Notes: a model not told the origin generated them from the sequence alone. A stretch of 64,000 bases of DNA from Siphonodentalium dalli (GCA_032622095.1 CP136064.1:46329573-46393572); one strand, 5' to 3'. Positions 24,901-31,015 are shown, counted from the stretch's first letter. Translations and numbers: made by a program.

Positions 24901-25011
24901 CGCGGCTATTCGAATGGCTATTCGTGTAGGCGGCTGAAGAAACTATGTGGCAAAATCTCCTTGATTAGAAAGTTGTGTAAGGCTACATGTGGTTACTGCC
25001 ATTCTGATTAA
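665..25011 (+). CDS. Astacin (M12A) zinc metalloprotease with poly-Thr linker and two ShKT domains; seven exons, 5' partial
   Basis: Join of 665-785, 1638-1707, 4781-4984, 12139-12271, 14079-14780, 22263-22379 and 24872-25011. All junctions are AG/GT and every phase matches, giving 495 readable residues plus stop (residue 1 is split with an unseen upstream exon). Domains in order: astacin catalytic domain (about 1-175) with zinc ligands H70, H74, H80, catalytic E71, Met-turn M127 and Y129; cysteines C20, C42, C62 and C173 at the family's two disulfide positions; a Cys-rich EGF-like stretch (178-211); a Thr tract (215-409); ShKT 1 (414-448) and ShKT 2 (455-492). Known of the family: astacins are secreted, zinc-dependent endopeptidases made as zymogens, and ShKT domains often follow the protease in invertebrates. 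Inference: an extracellular protease whose mucin-like linker holds the ShKT modules away from the catalytic core. Signal peptide, propeptide and the first part of the catalytic domain are missing from the window. The substrate cannot be told. Confidence 0.9.
773..1175. repeat. Minisatellite, 13 units of mostly 31 bp, starting inside exon 1 and containing its splice donor
   Basis: Units start at 773, 804, 835, 866, 899, 930, 961, 994, 1025, 1051, 1082, 1115 and 1146. Most are 31 bp, three are 33 bp and one is 26 bp. The core is CAGGCAACGGATGGTTAGTA followed by TACTGGATATT or variants. Unit 1 begins with the last 13 bases of exon 1 and the real donor. Every later unit carries a GG-GTTAG or GG-TTAG like copy. 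A three-unit higher-order cycle is visible (CAGGCAACGG units at 866, 961 and 1082). Confidence 0.9.
1345..1910 (+). repeat. Dispersed short repeat copies flanking exon 2
   Basis: A stretch reading TATGGAGRCACGRACTCAGT and then ATGAGTG is present near 1352-1382 and 1771-1801, with a shorter copy near 1882-1906. The first two copies also share a GCTTGCTT stretch about 25 bases further on (1398 and 1818). The copies lie either side of exon 2 (1638-1707), so a segment of introns 1 and 2 has been duplicated around the exon. No coding potential is seen. Confidence 0.5.
1638..1707 (+). CDS. Astacin gene, exon 2 (Gly-Cys motif to last residues before the zinc site)
   Basis: Acceptor ATTTTCAG at 1630-1637 and strong donor GTAAGT at 1708-1713. 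One base completes the glycine codon, followed by 23 codons starting CYSYVGYVRLG and ending GLGAGCEH. In astacins this region reads G-C-x-S-x-V-G and, about 20 residues on, a second cysteine just before the zinc-binding helix. Both are in place here (C42 and C62), so their disulfide can form. The exon ends in phase 0, matching exon 3. It is only 70 bases long and has no ATG, so ORF finding misses it. Confidence 0.88.
1985..2095 (-). other. Possible tRNA-derived SINE fragment
   Basis: On the minus strand the segment holds a stretch like a pol III A box (TGTGGTTAGGTCG) and, about 45 bases later, GGTTCTAACCC, close to the B-box consensus GGTTCRANNCC. The surrounding stems pair only partly, so it is not a functional tRNA gene. 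A tRNA-derived SINE head is the simplest reading, but chance similarity is possible. Confidence 0.3.
2521..2987. mobile_element. TTAA-flanked MITE (piggyBac-like ends) with two internal hairpins
   Basis: Both ends are TTAA followed by terminal inverted repeats CCCTTTACCCAACA (left after 2524, right reverse-complemented before 2984). TTAA target sites and CCC-starting repeats are the hallmark of piggyBac-type elements, so the assignment is family knowledge plus inference. Inside are two palindromes of about 70 bp (near 2675-2742 and 2889-2956) built on CCAATGCATTCTCTTATATA and its reverse complement, separated by an AT-rich spacer. No transposase is present. Confidence 0.75.
3361..4325 (+). 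repeat. Diverged ~165-bp tandem repeat (4-5 units) split by a hairpin insertion
   Basis: Units near 3361, 3765, 3926 and 4094 (the last followed by a partial unit from about 4270) share landmarks in the same order: CAAAGCACAAC, then AGCTGATATGTTC, then GGGCCGTAACTCTGGTA, then AATGGACGAAAC and a closing CTGTGATATCAC. Divergence between units is high, so the array is old. Unit 1 is separated from unit 2 by the palindromic segment 3515-3764. Confidence 0.75.
3515..3764. mobile_element. 5'-truncated second copy of the hairpin MITE at 2521-2987
   Basis: This copy contains both palindromes (about 3527-3593 and 3668-3735) and the right end GTTGGGTAAAGGGTTAA. It lacks the left TTAACCC end and part of the AT-rich spacer. 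The bases just after TTAA (CCAAATTGC) are the same in both copies, so the two loci may be related by duplication rather than by independent insertion. Confidence 0.7.
4781..4984 (+). CDS. Astacin gene, exon 3 (zinc-binding site and Met-turn)
   Basis: Acceptor CTTCTTCCAG ends at 4780; donor GTGAGT at 4985. The 68 codons start QSIITHEIGHSLGLEHEHNR, followed by PDRDDYV, and end with SVMHYGSK. This holds the full astacin signature HExxHxxGxxH plus the RPDRD continuation, and the Met-turn with the zinc-proximal tyrosine (M127, Y129). No residue of the active site is missing, so the enzyme should be catalytically competent. Phase is 0 at both ends. A run of about 18 G bases begins 25 bases after the donor (5009-5026). 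Confidence 0.95.
5060..8381. other. Intron 3, left part: no feature recognised
   Basis: AT-rich sequence after the G tract at 5009-5026. Only short non-conserved ORFs are present (for example at 5694-5891 and 6638-6874). No splice-bounded coding exon, inverted repeat or tandem array was recognised. Confidence 0.5.
8382..8883 (+). mobile_element. TTAA-flanked MITE family with AAGGYACG ends (reference copy)
   Basis: The left end reads TTAAAGGCACGTGAGGCC and the right end is the reverse complement of TTAAAGGTACGGTTGGCC, giving imperfect terminal inverted repeats of about 20 bp. The body is shared with copies at 16575-17293, 40060-40563, 53837-54280 (diverged) and 61698-62904 (reversed, interrupted). 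A short frame near the right end (FFLFVAVFD and then YFHRIPTAKA) is open in several copies, but this follows from DNA similarity. No transposase is seen, so the element is non-autonomous. Confidence 0.8.
9061..9177 (+). repeat. Two-copy tandem duplication of about 55 bp
   Basis: TTCACTATGAGTACAGTGAA at about 9065 is repeated as TTCATTATGGGTACAATAAA at about 9127. Each is followed by TGATTATAATATAATRAAGG-like sequence. The duplication lies directly downstream of the MITE. Confidence 0.6.
9895..9955 (+). repeat. 30-bp perfect tandem duplication
   Basis: GTTCTAAATATACCGACGAA followed by TGACGGTCCA occurs twice back to back. It makes an in-frame repeat (TGPSFVGIFR) in a chance minus-strand ORF at 9750-9995. 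I do not regard that ORF as a gene. Confidence 0.75.
10202..10753 (-). mobile_element. TTAA-flanked MITE family with GGGGTACTGTACGCC ends, reversed copy
   Basis: The right end reads GGCGTACAGTACCCCTTTAA; the left end is a diverged TTAAAGGGATAGTGTATCC. The body matches, in reverse, the elements at 43405-43995 and 44165-44535: shared landmarks include TATGCATACTAGTCCCATAT and a short palindrome around AATTTATGACTCCAGCCATAAATT. The TTAA duplications suggest a piggyBac-like mobiliser (inference). No ORF of note. Confidence 0.75.
10787..10915 (+). repeat. Single-end copy of the inverted-repeat element found at 52750-53395
   Basis: GGCGATGACATAGTAGGT, GACAATTGGTC and GCACAATGAGTCTACCAAGC occur in the same order and spacing as in both arms of the element at 52750-53395. 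Only one arm is present here. Confidence 0.55.
11140..12118 (-). mobile_element. LINE 3' fragment (antisense in astacin intron 3)
   Basis: On the minus strand, frames at 11652-11936 and 11786-12097 match the C-terminal part of the LINE protein at 48692-50266. They share SFFP-x-WN near the start and the zinc-like block CACG...CEDAYHYFFMCP-like with R after it (seen here as ACACGNRYEDAYHYFFMCP). The 3' end also matches: GGGGCACAAGTT ... CCATTTTGTA and AAATAAAATATGTTT, followed by a GTCAA-rich tail instead of poly(A). It is frameshifted and 5' truncated. Its truncation edge (about 12118) is only about 20 bases from the exon 4 acceptor. Confidence 0.8.
12139..12271 (+). CDS. Astacin gene, exon 4 (end of catalytic domain)
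   Basis: Acceptor TTTAATTTCAG ends at 12138; donor GTAAGC at 12272. The 44 codons start FFSENDKITIQTK and include IGNAATLSFLDAKIMNAMYD followed by C. This is the conserved astacin C-terminal block (F-x-x-N...T-I...IG...LS..D...IN-x-MY-x-C) that supplies C173, the partner of C20. Phase 0 in, phase 1 out. The polypyrimidine tract is unusually short because the antisense LINE fragment stops just upstream. Confidence 0.92.
12921..13057. repeat. Long hairpin (inverted repeat, arms about 60 bp)
   Basis: ACATGGAGATTTAATACCTG, then GATGTC, is mirrored as GACATC then CAGGTATTAAATCTCCATGT. The outer part (GGCAACATCG / CGATGTTGCC) and inner part (TTTGAACCCC / GGGGTTCAAA) also pair, with a small loop near 12985-12992. 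The two opposed ORFs over it are a by-product of the symmetry. Probably a foldback transposon remnant. Confidence 0.8.
13385..13670 (+). repeat. Four diverged ~70-bp repeats resembling the exon 4/intron 4 junction
   Basis: Exon 4 ends AATGTATGACTG...GATG and its intron begins GTAAGCTTGTAATATT. Diverged matches lie downstream: near 13394 (ATGGATGATATACACGCTCG), near 13459 (AATGTACGACTG...ATGATACGCTCG), near 13534 (AAATTACGGCTGG...GGTACACTCGTAGTATT) and near 13601 (GTGGATGGTAAGCTTGTATT). Each is followed by a pyrimidine-rich TTTGTCCGCTCGT-like stretch. The last copy keeps a perfect GTAAGCTTGT donor-like sequence. Confidence 0.55.
14079..14780 (+). CDS. Astacin gene, exon 5 (Cys-rich stretch and poly-threonine linker)
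   Basis: Acceptor ATTAAAG ends at 14078 (weak pyrimidine tract); donor GTGAGA at 14781. Phase 1 at both ends. The exon first encodes a six-cysteine stretch (GCPSNADECPGDGYHGKDCN, then CYC and ELC), resembling the EGF-like module that follows the protease in many astacins. Then come about 195 codons (14192-14776), nearly all ACA, ACG or ACT threonine with about eight prolines, ending TTA. The frame is unbroken through the repeat: the reverse frame of the same phase contains only codons complementary to ACN and CCN. Known for such tracts: dense mucin-type O-glycosylation and an extended linker. Length is likely polymorphic. Confidence 0.85.
15819..15902. repeat. (TA)n microsatellite in intron 5
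   Basis: About 42 uninterrupted TA dinucleotides after ATGAAG. The Ile-Tyr ORF over it is a by-product. Confidence 0.95.
16575..17293 (+). mobile_element. Longer copy (719 bp) of the AAGGYACG TTAA-flanked MITE
   Basis: Starts TTAAAGGCACGGGCGGCG and ends GTATCTTTAA. It shares with the 8382-8883 copy the blocks AAATATTCATATTTGTTC, AACGCTCTTTATT, CTTTTGTTTACATAACAA and GGCGGTTTTTGAC. Extra sequence around 16775-16975 accounts for the greater length, including an AGAAGTTTTGCTTCT palindrome. Just before it, CAGTTGAGAAAATATGTGACGA also occurs upstream of the copy at 40060. Confidence 0.75.
17418..17572 (+). repeat. Direct repeat outside the left end of the LTR element (copy at 21997-22130)
   Basis: Shared blocks with 21997-22130: GAACACCATTTAAGA, ATGCATTTCTACCGACTAAC, AGCGAGGTAT and AGCCCGAATCCCGC, ending in a G run and GGTACC. 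Both copies lie outside the LTRs, in the same orientation, so the sequence existed twice or was duplicated around the insertion. Confidence 0.7.
17620..17781 (-). repeat. 3' LTR of the gypsy element
   Basis: On the minus strand it begins TGTAGTGTATGTTGG and ends CCCATACAACA. It differs from the other LTR at a small number of positions (for example ACGTTATAAATCAATTTGTA versus CTCGATAAATCAATTTATA), which means the insertion is not brand new. Confidence 0.9.
18025..18800 (-). pseudogene. Gypsy integrase, catalytic core end and C-terminal domain (broken)
   Basis: Minus-strand frame 18573-18800 covers the integrase core: MSKWPEVVEMGSTSAEKTVE, the second catalytic Asp in VSDNGPQF, then a frameshift near 18607 after HKVPP, beyond which the next frame resumes with a SNGEAERFVRSFK-like block (the third catalytic residue, Glu). 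After an internal stop region, the frame at 18025-18246 has MEILGPVTYSVEVEGLIWKR then HVDQLL, the GPY/F-type C-terminal motif of Ty3/gypsy integrases. Confidence 0.85.
18780..19056 (-). pseudogene. Gypsy integrase, zinc finger and start of catalytic core
   Basis: The minus-strand frame starting at 19056 has the HHCC zinc finger (H-x-x-x-H in LHEAHPG, then C-x-x-C in ACQSCNRH) and the tryptophan pair VWWPSID typical of retroelement integrases. The first catalytic Asp is in LHIDFSGP. A frameshift after GKMFF moves the rest into the frame that continues with the core at 18573-18800. Confidence 0.85.
19128..20600 (-). pseudogene. Gypsy reverse transcriptase and RNase H (frameshifted, RNase H deletion)
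   Basis: The longest frame (20288 to 19128) starts within the RT palm at DLLAAFQQIEL, contains PFGVASSPEIFG and the catalytic YFDDALVTG, then FLGH and the connection domain FLGMINYYRKYLPN. RNase H follows (PIAFASRTL, LEKEAFAILFG, SDHKPL). The usual block with the first RNase H aspartate (DAS-x-x-G-x-GAVL) is missing: LAVLNHV follows PVV directly, an in-frame loss of about eight codons. Upstream, frameshifted RT sequence is visible to about 20600 (DYAEWATPIVPVVK, ADGSLRIC). Confidence 0.88.
20860..21000 (-). pseudogene. Gypsy aspartic protease fragment
   Basis: On the minus strand near 20970 the frame reads CMELDTGASVSIIYEHL, containing the DTG/A-S active-site triad of retroviral-type proteases. 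The frame is interrupted shortly downstream by a stop, and the RT linker after it is also degraded. Confidence 0.75.
21087..21760 (-). pseudogene. Gypsy gag remnant
   Basis: Frames 21383-21087 and 21600-21400 (minus strand) hold the gag capsid-like block: CKFGAFLDDALRDRLVCGMR, then RRRLLTEKDLTLATAVQIA, preceded in another frame by KPSDKSYADIVKMVNTHYCP. This matches the conserved C-terminal capsid region of gypsy-type Gag. A CCHC knuckle was not found in the open stretch. At least one frameshift lies near 21390. Confidence 0.75.
21825..21986 (-). repeat. 5' LTR of the gypsy element
   Basis: Same length (162 bp) as the 3' LTR. Just inside it on the minus strand, ATTGGCGACGAGAATAAAC occupies the primer-binding-site position. 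I do not assign the tRNA. Confidence 0.9.
21997..22130 (+). repeat. Direct repeat outside the right end of the LTR element
   Basis: Partner of 17418-17572, ending in a run of about 13 G then TACC. It lies between the target duplication and exon 6. Confidence 0.7.
22263..22379 (+). CDS. Astacin gene, exon 6 (first ShKT domain)
   Basis: Acceptor ATTATTTCACAG ends at 22262; donor GTAAGT at 22380. Phase 1 at both ends, a symmetric module. The 38 codons run NMCEDIWSAKYCKKHKRRCN, then DKKGHNKVRCPKTCKVCI. Six cysteines (414, 423, 430, 441, 445, 448) follow the ShKT pattern ending C-x3-C-x2-C. ShKT domains are named from a sea anemone potassium channel toxin; here the domain is a C-terminal module of a protease and no toxin role is implied. 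It is rich in Lys and Arg. Confidence 0.92.
22546..22810. mobile_element. Diverged copy of the TTAA hairpin MITE (relative of 26533-26795)
   Basis: Left GATTGGAGTTTTCTGCGAAA then TTCCTGTGCCAATGC and right GACACAGGATCTTTAATGCT then GCACCAGCG ... CATGAAAGAGCTAA match the ends of the copy at 26533-26795. The first palindrome is near 22588-22654; the second (22688-22757) is degraded. It lies in intron 6, about 170 bases after exon 6. Confidence 0.7.
22867..23125 (+). repeat. 42-bp minisatellite, six to seven units, in intron 6
   Basis: The unit is CCTGTCTCAGTGATGGCGGA followed by CCTCACATATGGTTAATTTCAG. Because 42 is a multiple of three, a 114-codon frame (22799-23143) repeats ACLSDGGPHIWLIS. 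Each unit ends TTTCAG, a splice-acceptor-like string. I treat the frame as a by-product. Confidence 0.88.
24021..24084. repeat. Short hairpin in intron 6
   Basis: AGTTCTTTACGAGAATAAAT and its near reverse complement ATTTATTTTTCAGGTAAAGAACT flank CTCGTCTTCGACTCG. Confidence 0.6.
24689..24772. repeat. Near-perfect 42-bp-arm hairpin 100 bases upstream of exon 7
   Basis: GTCGGAAATTTGGCTTGTTG then CCATTCATCGGAAAGCTCTCG is mirrored with one or two mismatches by CGAGAGCTTTCCGATGAATG then GCAACAAGCCATATTTCCGAC, almost without a loop. Confidence 0.85.
24872..25011 (+). CDS. Astacin gene, exon 7 (second ShKT domain, stop)
   Basis: Acceptor TTTATTTCAAG ends at 24871. The exon begins with the same CGAAC as exon 6, completing a split Thr codon. 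The 45 codons include ETCRDRWRGYSNGYSCRRLK, KLCG, LCKATCGYC and end HSD before TAA (25009-25011). Six cysteines (455, 468, 475, 485, 489, 492) fit ShKT. The frame between the first two cysteines is longer than in exon 6. The 3' UTR limit is unclear; possible AATAAA signals lie near 25720 and 26155. Confidence 0.9.
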
Positions 25012-26532
25012 AGGCGGTCAAATTGGTGAGAAAAACTCCGCAACCCGTGCTTGTTACCCTGTTACCCTGTCACCACCATGACTAAGTGGTCCTTCTAATT
25101 TGCAATGGTGATAGAGGGTCCTGCTGAATTGCTATGATGCTGGTAGGCCAAACTGGTGCTGTTAAGAAAATATTTTCTGAATTTATCAGTTTCACGGCCT
25201 TTGACTAATGCTTATAAAACATTCAAAAACATATATTGTAAAACATATTTTAATAATAACACTATTGGTTGTTGACAACCGGCCATAACCGAAATGGCTA
25301 TTCCTGTCGTTTTGCTGTCACCTGAGGCGAGTAACATTCAAATATATATATGTTCATGATTGTTTCATGCAGACAATAGTTTTGTTTTATCAAATCATCA
25401 TATTAAGCCAAACGCTGCCAAATGACAGCGTTAAAAAATATAACGGTAAATTTGTCTTAACAGCGTTAAACAGCATCAGTTTGGGATACCAGCATCATAT
25501 AAATTCTGCATGATCCACAAGCATCATAGCAAATTAACAGGACAACTTAACCAGGGGTGGTTACCTTCTCCTCTCAATGTGGCGTTTAGATGGCTTGTTC
25601 CAGTACTAGTGGACTTCATATTTTGTTTATTAATTTAAGGTGGTGCAGATATGAACTATTTGAACATTTATGGTCATAGATATGGTATCAGAAATGTAAT
25701 CTTCATGAATTGAAGCTATATAATAAATGTATGGATTCATTGAAAAGCTACAGTATTTGTTTAGTGCAGGTATTTGATTAAGCACTTTCTTCAATATGAC
25801 ATTTCATGATTTTCAAAAGAAATGAATGTTCTCTATCAGATTGAATATATTTGAACCAATGAACCAGTGAGTGTATAATAGATCACAATTTAGATTCTGT
25901 TTTATTGGGTTTTCCATAAGGCTTGATTTAAAATAGTTTTTAGAAATAATATTTGTGCTAAAAAATATGTCACCTTATTCTGAGGTATGAATGATCTTAT
26001 CTTAACAGTAGCTATATTTCAAAATGATGTCCAGAATACAATACATGGAAATTGATGGAACCAAGTCCCACTAATTTCCATCTGCGGGGAACTCATATTT
26101 CTGTGAAAATAAAAAAAAAAGTGTTGACCTCAACGCCACCTTTAATTTTCAAGAAATAAAGACACACGTTGAAATTAATTGATTCACCGAAAAGCTAGAC
26201 CACTTTAATAAGTTTTACATATGATTTATTATCACGGGAATATACTTCTAATTCAATGTTGCATTTGCATTTAGCAAGAACTTCCTGGTTTTAAGTACAA
26301 CAATAAATTTCTTGCTAAAACTAGCTGATGTTGAGATAATGAGTAAATCAAGTGTGGAAGGTAACGATCTATAGATATAATATAACCACTGTTCAGAAGA
26401 TAACGATCTATAGATATAATATAACCACTGTTCAGAAAATATAATCGGTGGAGTCAACTGTTTTTGAATTACCAGCCATTAGATTATTGAAATGTCCGCA
26501 CGAGGGGAACAAATTACCACCTAAAAGCCACC
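25012..26532. other. Downstream of the astacin gene: 3' UTR plus unassigned sequence
   Basis: No ORF or exon recognised. A 38-bp tandem duplication (GATAACGATCTATAGATATA then ATATAACCACTGTTCAGAA, twice) is at about 26361-26436. Confidence 0.5.
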
Positions 26533-26795
26533 TTAACCCTTTCATAACGGGAGCCGCGATGGTGCAGCATTAAATATCCTGTGCCAGTACATTCTCATAT
26601 ATATGCGAGTCTCCCATAGGGAGCCTCGCATATATAAGAGAATGCACTGGCTTACAAGATCAAGGTAAATATTGTTCGGCCAATGCATTCTCTTATATGT
26701 GTGACGCGCCCTTTGGGCGACTCGCATATATAAGAGAATGCATTGGCACAGGGTTTTCGTAAAATTGCAGGAAGCTCCAGTCATGAAAGGGTTAA
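26533..26795. mobile_element. TTAA-flanked MITE (263 bp) with two palindromes
   Basis: Ends TTAACCCTTTCAT on the left and ATGAAAGGGTTAA on the right, with TTAA at both borders. Inside are two hairpins (26582-26652 and 26680-26747) of the GCATTCTCTTATATATGCGA family, separated by 28 bases. Same family logic as 2521-2987. Confidence 0.8.
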
Positions 26796-27665
26796 TTCCT
26801 TGATTGACAGCACGTAGGCTGTCGCCTCTATCCGCGACCAACACCGTAGACTATAGTACGCATGTCATAGATAACTTTAACTCACACTAACTAACCCAAT
26901 ATTAATCTGGAATCCGCTCGCGAACTTCCATTCGGCAAACCTCGGCATTCTCCGTACTGTATATGAAATGGCTACCGATGAATGATTTTCACCCAGTACG
27001 ACACAAAATAAGGCAAGTATCCAAACTTTTCGTTGTCTCACCGGGTGATAATTCGTATACCCATTGGTCCATCTAATTGCAGTTAGAAAAACAAATTAGC
27101 TGCGTGTCACTTGTTAAATTAGACGAGCAAGGGAGAAACGAATTGTTAGTTTTCGAAATTTCCGATCACTTTTTTCTTGTCGAAACTTCTAAATTTTCTT
27201 GTTGGTTTTGCCTATAAAAGAAATAACATTTTAATACGTATATAGATTTAACGAAATAACCACAAACTAACAGACACACCATATGTCAAAACTTATAAGA
27301 AATACCACTCCGGGTATTGTTCTGTACAAAAAGTCAGCCCCCAATAAAAATCACCTGTCGTATTTAATCCCAGAGATTGCCCAATGTTCGAACTCGGCGG
27401 CCATATTGAATTCCTGAAGGAGGAGGGGCTCGTTCGTAACGTAATCCGGTACAAGGTTGTTCTGTTACGGTACTCAACTAACTCAATAGACCCGGAGTCA
27501 CTGGCGAAACGGGCTTTGAAGACCAGGGACATGCAAATTACACGTTTTAATACATGTACCTTATTGGCCAGATAAACAAAAAAGATGTTTTCTCAGAGAA
27601 AGTCTCATGCCAAAAACAGCCTGCTCATCAGGTATATCTACGACCTGCCATAAATAAGTATATAT

Positions 27666-28123
27666 GTGACCCGCCATATCAAATCCAGTCGTAAGTCGGG
27701 ATTTTTTTACCCTGTGCCACTGCATTCTCTTATATATGCGAGTTGACCATAGGTCGCCTCGCATATATAAGAGAATGCATTGGCCTAACAATTTGTTATC
27801 ATTTCTTTTAAATAAATGTTTCTTACAATTTTTAGGACATAAAATAAAAAAACATCCATTACCCTGCAGGGAGCACCACACATATATAGAAGCATATAGA
27901 AGAGTGTCGTCTGCTCATGTTTGTCTGGGGCTCTGTATGGGTGAAATTATAAAATTGTTAAAGAATACAAGAAAAAATTATTAAAATTGTAAAAAATTGT
28001 TAGGCCAATGCATTCTCTTATATATGCGAGGCGACCTATGGTAGACTCGCATATATAAGAGAATGCATTGGCACAGGGTAAAAAAAATCCTGACTTACGA
28101 CTGGATTTGATATGGCGGGTCAC
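27666..28123. mobile_element. 458-bp double-hairpin MITE, copy 1
   Basis: Terminal inverted repeats GTGACCCGCCATATCAAATC then CAGTCGTAAGTCGGGATTTTTTTACCCTGTGCC, about 55 bp. Next to each end is a palindrome of about 70 bp built from CATTCTCTTATATATGCGAG / CTCGCATATATAAGAGAATG around a GACCATAGGTC tip. The internal 215 bp is AT-rich with no conserved ORF. Copies at 37004-37414 and 58756-59213. Confidence 0.88.
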
Positions 28124-29690
28124 ATGTATAAATAATGCCTGTCCGTATTCATCTGACAAAAGTATTCATGACAACACACACACGATTCACTAATGCCTTA
28201 TTTCTATAATAATAAATCCCCATCTAACATCGATTTAATATCAATTCTTGTATACACATTGCCAATAAACACCAACCCTGATGAATACAGTTTGATGGCG
28301 CTAATTTAGAAACCGAGGTTAGATAAAATTATACGGATGCCGTTTATATGCTTTATGTTCATATACTGACCAGTTTGCACAGCAACTGAAAAATGCCAGT
28401 AGCAAACTTGCCAAAGCGGATTAATTTATTCCAACTGTCGACAATCAGCGTTAGTACATATAGTTGTCACTCTACGACAGTAATTTTGTGTGGTTGCAAT
28501 AGTTTAAGATTCAGAGATTCAGAATAATTTTAATTCCTCTACCAAATACATGGTTTACAGAATATATTTACATATAACAAAAGTCAAAATATATTATTGC
28601 TCGCAACATCGAGATGACATAATAACTACAAAGAAGAGCAATTAGCCAATTAATTAATGTGGCAACAAAATTTACACATGTTTCGAATGATATTTGGTTT
28701 GATATATATTTGAAAGAAGAATGGTATTTTTCTCTGTTTATGGTAGTTTCAATAAGATCTATTACCGTTTTTTTGCTATCGCTAGTAATGGTCATTGAGG
28801 TGATATGCGATATTCATCACCAATAACATTCATTTCACAAAACGAGCATTTAAAATCAAGATATATATATAATGGATGGCCAATCTTGGACAAATTGACA
28901 TCCAAAATTTGTTGTTGTACATTCCATATATAAACATCATATCCGCGTCATCTGGATGCTTTTTGACTGTGTTTACCCATGACGGTTGAATAGGCGATTC
29001 TTCATATAACGAAAAGGCTAGATTGATAGTATGTTAATACATAATGAACTCCCGATTCCAATCACTAGTCGTGCCCAATACGCGATCGTCCTTGCCTTAA
29101 TTTCAAATGATAATTTGTGTCGATCCAGTTCCCCATGACCCCCAGTACCACATACAGTACGGAATAATATTAATTCCTTAAATATGGCGTACAGCCATAG
29201 AATATGTCAAAATGGTTTTCGGTACAAAGAATTTGTTACATTTAATACTTTCAATTGAATATATCTCGTATATTCTTAAACCAAACATAACACAAATTCG
29301 TTCAATTCTTCATGCCAGAGTCACCCGACAATTTCAAATGTATGTGGTATTTGGCCACATTCATGCTCATATCAATACACAAACAACCGTCCCTAACTCG
29401 ACACATCGAAACATAACGTGGCGGAGTTAAATCCAAGCGAAAACACCGAATGTTAAATAAAATTCTAGATTTTAAACTTTAAAAATTCAATAATGATACA
29501 TATATATATCCATTTATTAACTAAACTATCATTAAGAATGTTGACAGACCGAGAGTCGCGCCAGAAGTGAATTTTCGTCCGTGACCTTCCAAACCTATTT
29601 ATGATACCTCTTTGGTTAACAACCTGTCACGTGTTCGTAAACAACTGTTATTTCTCCGAAACGTGAACAACTATTATTCTGTACATTTTC
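28124..29690. other. No feature recognised
   Basis: AT-rich sequence with only short ORFs (for example 28568-28795 minus, 29212-29430 plus) lacking recognisable motifs, repeats or splice-bounded exons. Confidence 0.45.
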
Positions 29691-29699
29691 CCGGATATA

Positions 29700-30990
29700 C
29701 TAATCAGCAATAACTAATGCCAAAAATAATTTCTATTGATCGTATTAAAAGAGTTTTCAAAGTCTATAAATGCACAGAACAACTTACGTTTTTTCAGTCT
29801 GCAGAGTTCAGCGAGAATGCATATCAGAAAGATGTTATCAACAGTAGAGTAGTCCTTCCTGAATCCACATTGGTTATCGTGAAGCAATCCAAATGTGTAA
29901 GAATATGCTATGTCTGTTGCAGAGGATAGATACGAATTGTTTACTAAAACAACTAGTTATTGTTATGCCATATAAATCGACGGATCGTCTGTTGTACCGT
30001 TGTTTTTGTAAATCGGTATTATATTTCCAGTACGCCAAGGGTCTGGTAACACGCCAGAATCAAAGATACAATTGAAAAAATCAGTGATGACTGGTAACAT
30101 CTTTATTTCAGATTCTTTTAAATATTTATATTATTTTTTAAATGATGGATGGCTTTGGAGACCTCATCACGCGCGATGCTTGAATTAAAAATATTCGAGA
30201 ATTCACTATGCCTATCTCTAGGATATTGGACTGGTATAACTCGGTCATCAAAGCGGTTTTTAAAACATTTTTTAAATGATCCGCATAGTTCTGTACACTG
30301 ATACTTGGACCCCTGATATATTCTCACCTTTTATGATTTGCCAAAAACTCTTGCTATTGAGTTTAACCATTTCAATGGTCGGATTTTTATCATAGCTCGT
30401 CGATCGATGTTCTTAAACATGTTTTATATTCAATATGTCGCAGTTATGTTTTCGTCACAGGGATTTTTATGAAATCTACATTTCGCATTTTTTATATATG
30501 CTTTCCGCGCTCCAAGGCAATCTTAAGTAAAGCTCGCATGCTCCATATTATTATTCAGTTGTGCTTTTTACATTCTTATACTCCGCGCGTGGCTAAGGAT
30601 ATGTATTGTTTATTGTCATTCAGTTTTGTTTGTTTTTTCTTTTCTTCGTACCATGTATATCTTGGTTGGAAGATTAAACATATCTAATCTATATGTTCTT
30701 GATATATGTTTTGAGTTTACAACCGAGTCTTCTTATTCGCTGAACAGACCAAGATTCCAAACAGTGAGACTGAAATTTTTTAGATAAAATAATTTGGTCG
30801 GTTTATTTCCGCTGATGGATTCCATTTATCGTAGGATCATATCCATGTTCACTACATTGATATTGTAAGTAAATTCGTGGGATTTATAGATAGTTGCTAT
30901 CAAATGTTTTGCTCCCTTAGATTCTCGTATGATGGATTCGGTGTTTGTTGGTAGTTAAAATAATGTCACTTGATATGTTGGAATATGAGT
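29700..30990 (-). pseudogene. Degraded LINE reverse transcriptase
   Basis: On the minus strand, from 30400 down: NSKSFWQIIKGE, then SIARDEVSKAIHHLKN, then LPVITDFFNCIFDSGVLPDP followed by WRTGNIIPIYKNNG, then NQCGFRKDYSTVDNIF and KKRKLFCAFIDFENSFNTIN. These are successive blocks of a non-LTR RT (the D-F-x-x-x-F-D/N block is the first catalytic motif). Stops and frameshifts separate them, and the YxDD block is not present before the fragment ends near 29700. The upstream limit near 30990 is uncertain. Confidence 0.8.
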
Positions 30991-31015
30991 TCGCTGCAGG
31001 GGGTGCTGCTGTTTG

